A stretch of DNA of 64,000 nt, taken from a virus. The stretch lies in the IMG/VR virus record IMGVR_UViG_3300021142_000002, positions 124,001 to 188,000 of that record; one strand, given 5' to 3'. The notes beneath the pieces are model-generated. The model ran no database searches. It saw nothing but the letters and a program-made list of their open reading frames with translations, and was not told where the DNA came from. This document shows positions 62,740-64,000 of the stretch, in pieces (positions within the stretch are counted from its first letter, which is position 1; each line of letters starts with the position of its first letter). The position numbers were made by a program, and so were the translations under genes.

Positions 62740-63038
62740 GATAACATTCCTGTATCCGCTAGTAAATAAATCCAATTACTTTCAAAGGCTTGAATATAGG
62801 CTTCAATACTTTCAGCCTCACATAACCAGCATCTAATTTCGGTTGTATTTTCAATATGAATTAAATGCTTTCGCCAAAAGTTATTAATGTATTTAATTTG
62901 CTCTCTTGCCGTTAATCCATCCATGGTGACTTCTCTGCCACCTGCATCACGGTCTAGCAATGCATTAAAATTAACAGCAGCTTCCAGCCCCATTACCTTA
63001 TTAATAACAAGGTAACTCTCTTCAACAATGTCATTCAT
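62736..63038 (-). CDS. Hypothetical protein (100 aa)
   Basis: No family recognised. One Cys pair (IRCWLCEAES). Overlaps the beta C-terminal fragment gene by ATGA and starts 7 nt after the RecA-like gene, so it is in the same operon. Confidence 0.55.
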   Translation of the reverse strand: MNDIVEESYLVINKVMGLEAAVNFNALLDRDAGGREVTMDGLTAREQIKYINNFWRKHLIHIENTTEIRCWLCEAESIEAYIQAFESNWIYLLADTGMLS

Positions 63039-63045
63039 AAAATAC

Positions 63046-64000
63046 CTAGCTATTAAGTTTATGTTTAAATTCTTTTTTATAAGTTACTTTATCATCATTT
63101 AACCAATAGGGATGATATAAACCTTTTCTCATTCTAAGAAGATCTAAAGTCGTTAATTGAGGTAATTCAAATTGTTCATACTCTTTAAACGTCCACCATG
63201 ACCGAGTATTTAAAAGTATGGACCAATCATAGCCTAATGATTTTAGATCAGTGTAGAGCTCTTGAGGCGTACACATGAGGTCATCTGGAAGAGTAGCCCA
63301 CAATTCTTTAATTTGTAACATCTCAGAAGTAATCTCTAATGCTCTTTGCAAGAATGCATTACTATCAATAATGTTTCTAACAGTTGTTCTTTGTATTTTT
63401 ACATCAGGTAATAAAGATAATGAATAACTAGTGTTATTACCTTCAAATCCAAAACGACCACTTTCTTTAATATAATGGAACATAGAAAGATGAGGCAGTA
63501 CACCTTCTCTTTGCGATAGAATTAAATCAACTACAGCACCTGATGGACCACCTTTATTACGTGTTAGTTTTAGGGTAACAATCGTTAAATCAGTACAATC
63601 AGGTAGTCTATCGGATTCAATAGCAGGATAGAGTACGCCTGTGCCATAATCTTTATTGTTAAGCATATTGGCATTAAAGATTTCATACAATGCATTATTA
63701 ATAAATTCAAAGGCTTTAGTAGTACCCGTTACTTTACTACCTTTTTTAGCAAACATGAGTTTATGCTTTTTGGGAGCCATCATGCCCATTTCAAATTCAT
63801 CGCCTACATGGGCTGTCATCAAAAAATGCATGGATGCATTAGCGGCCATATTAGGCAACTGAGTAATCAATTGCTTTTTAGCTCCGCCTTGTCTCATCCA
63901 TAAAATGTTCATGCCACTGTCACCAATACTGTTTTTATCAACAATACTTTCTTCATTATTGGTTACTTTTAATTCTGATAATGAATCAATAACGGATATA
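63046..64000 (-). CDS. RecA-like ATPase, C-terminal part (5' end outside window)
   Basis: The frame is open to the window edge, so the start lies beyond it; an internal ATG at 63912 follows no ribosome site. Segments such as ASMHFLMTAHVGDEFEMGM, KGSKVTGTTKAFEFINNAL, GPSGAVVDLILSQREGVLPH and FGFEGNNTSYSLSLLPDVKI recall the C-terminal half of phage RecA/UvsX-type P-loop ATPases. The Walker A would be in the missing part. It probably acts in recombination or repair. Confidence 0.5.
   Translation of the reverse strand, partial: ISVIDSLSELKVTNNEESIVDKNSIGDSGMNILWMRQGGAKKQLITQLPNMAANASMHFLMTAHVGDEFEMGMMAPKKHKLMFAKKGSKVTGTTKAFEFINNALYEIFNANMLNNKDYGTGVLYPAIESDRLPDCTDLTIVTLKLTRNKGGPSGAVVDLILSQREGVLPHLSMFHYIKESGRFGFEGNNTSYSLSLLPDVKIQRTTVRNIIDSNAFLQRALEITSEMLQIKELWATLPDDLMCTPQELYTDLKSLGYDWSILLNTRSWWTFKEYEQFELPQLTTLDLLRMRKGLYHPYWLNDDKVTYKKEFKHKLNS

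Noticed and set aside
1-64000. tRNA genes, CRISPR arrays, integrase or attachment sites
   Set aside because: None seen on reading both strands by eye; a covariance-model scan (tRNAscan-SE) would be needed to exclude tRNAs fully.

Overview
This 64 kb window is AT-rich, almost free of non-coding space, and looks like a segment of a large (jumbo) tailed-phage genome of the PhiKZ-like, tubulin-encoding type. The evidence is a tubulin/FtsZ-like GTPase (5398-6378); virion-type multisubunit RNA polymerase genes split into several pieces; a block with the PhiKZ order terminase, three virion proteins, tail sheath, tail tube (12451-25176); and a second block in the order prohead-protease-like, RNAP beta, RNAP beta-prime N-half, very large virion protein with a lytic transglycosylase domain (30906-51655). 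Shine-Dalgarno sequences (AGGAG/GGAGG) are strong, so the host is bacterial and probably Gram-negative, but its identity cannot be read from the sequence. I saw no tRNA, CRISPR, integrase, IS element or rRNA.

Layout. 1-8113 (minus): nucleotide and DNA metabolism (NrdJ C-terminal/TSCPD protein, DHFR, pol domain of a split family B DNA polymerase), small unknown genes, the tubulin-like protein and a protein with an internal duplication. 8251-14625: a virion-type plus-strand gene, small minus-strand genes including an HTH protein, a 405-aa plus-strand protein and the large terminase. 14702-16010: small membrane or secreted genes and the first of three unusual hairpin-rich genes. 16160-25176: tail proteins, sheath and tube. 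25236-35415: mostly small minus-strand genes, including the second and third hairpin-rich genes, a papain-fold-like protein, arrays of NUMOD-like DNA-binding modules, a prohead-protease-like protein and a dCTP deaminase. 35600-54535: holin-like protein, virion proteins, virion RNAP beta and beta-prime genes each interrupted by a group I intron, the 1873-aa lytic virion protein and a 728-aa virion protein. 54582-64000: a repeat-rich protein, a cluster of small genes, thioredoxin, a SLOG/DUF2493 protein, a GH19 endolysin, the missing C-terminal piece of RNAP beta, and a partial RecA-like ATPase.

Most genes are on the minus strand in tightly overlapping operons (ATGA/TAATG junctions). The plus-strand genes that can be recognised are virion genes. 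Operons end at long, near-perfect palindromic terminators, often centred on CCTAGG. Several start from an AT-rich motif close to TATATACATTATCTAATAG, which is palindromic and apparently bidirectional at 58548-58573.

The most striking observations are two. First, two group I introns, one with an HNH endonuclease and one without an ORF, sit at the same 12-nt target GGTGAT/AAAGTC in two different RNAP subunit genes, both at codons for conserved active-site residues. Second, three unrelated monocistronic genes (15549, 25236, 34909) share a conserved ~96-nt promoter/leader and are tiled from end to end with short perfect hairpins, unlike their neighbours. This points to selection on RNA or DNA structure and may be an undescribed regulatory or protective system.
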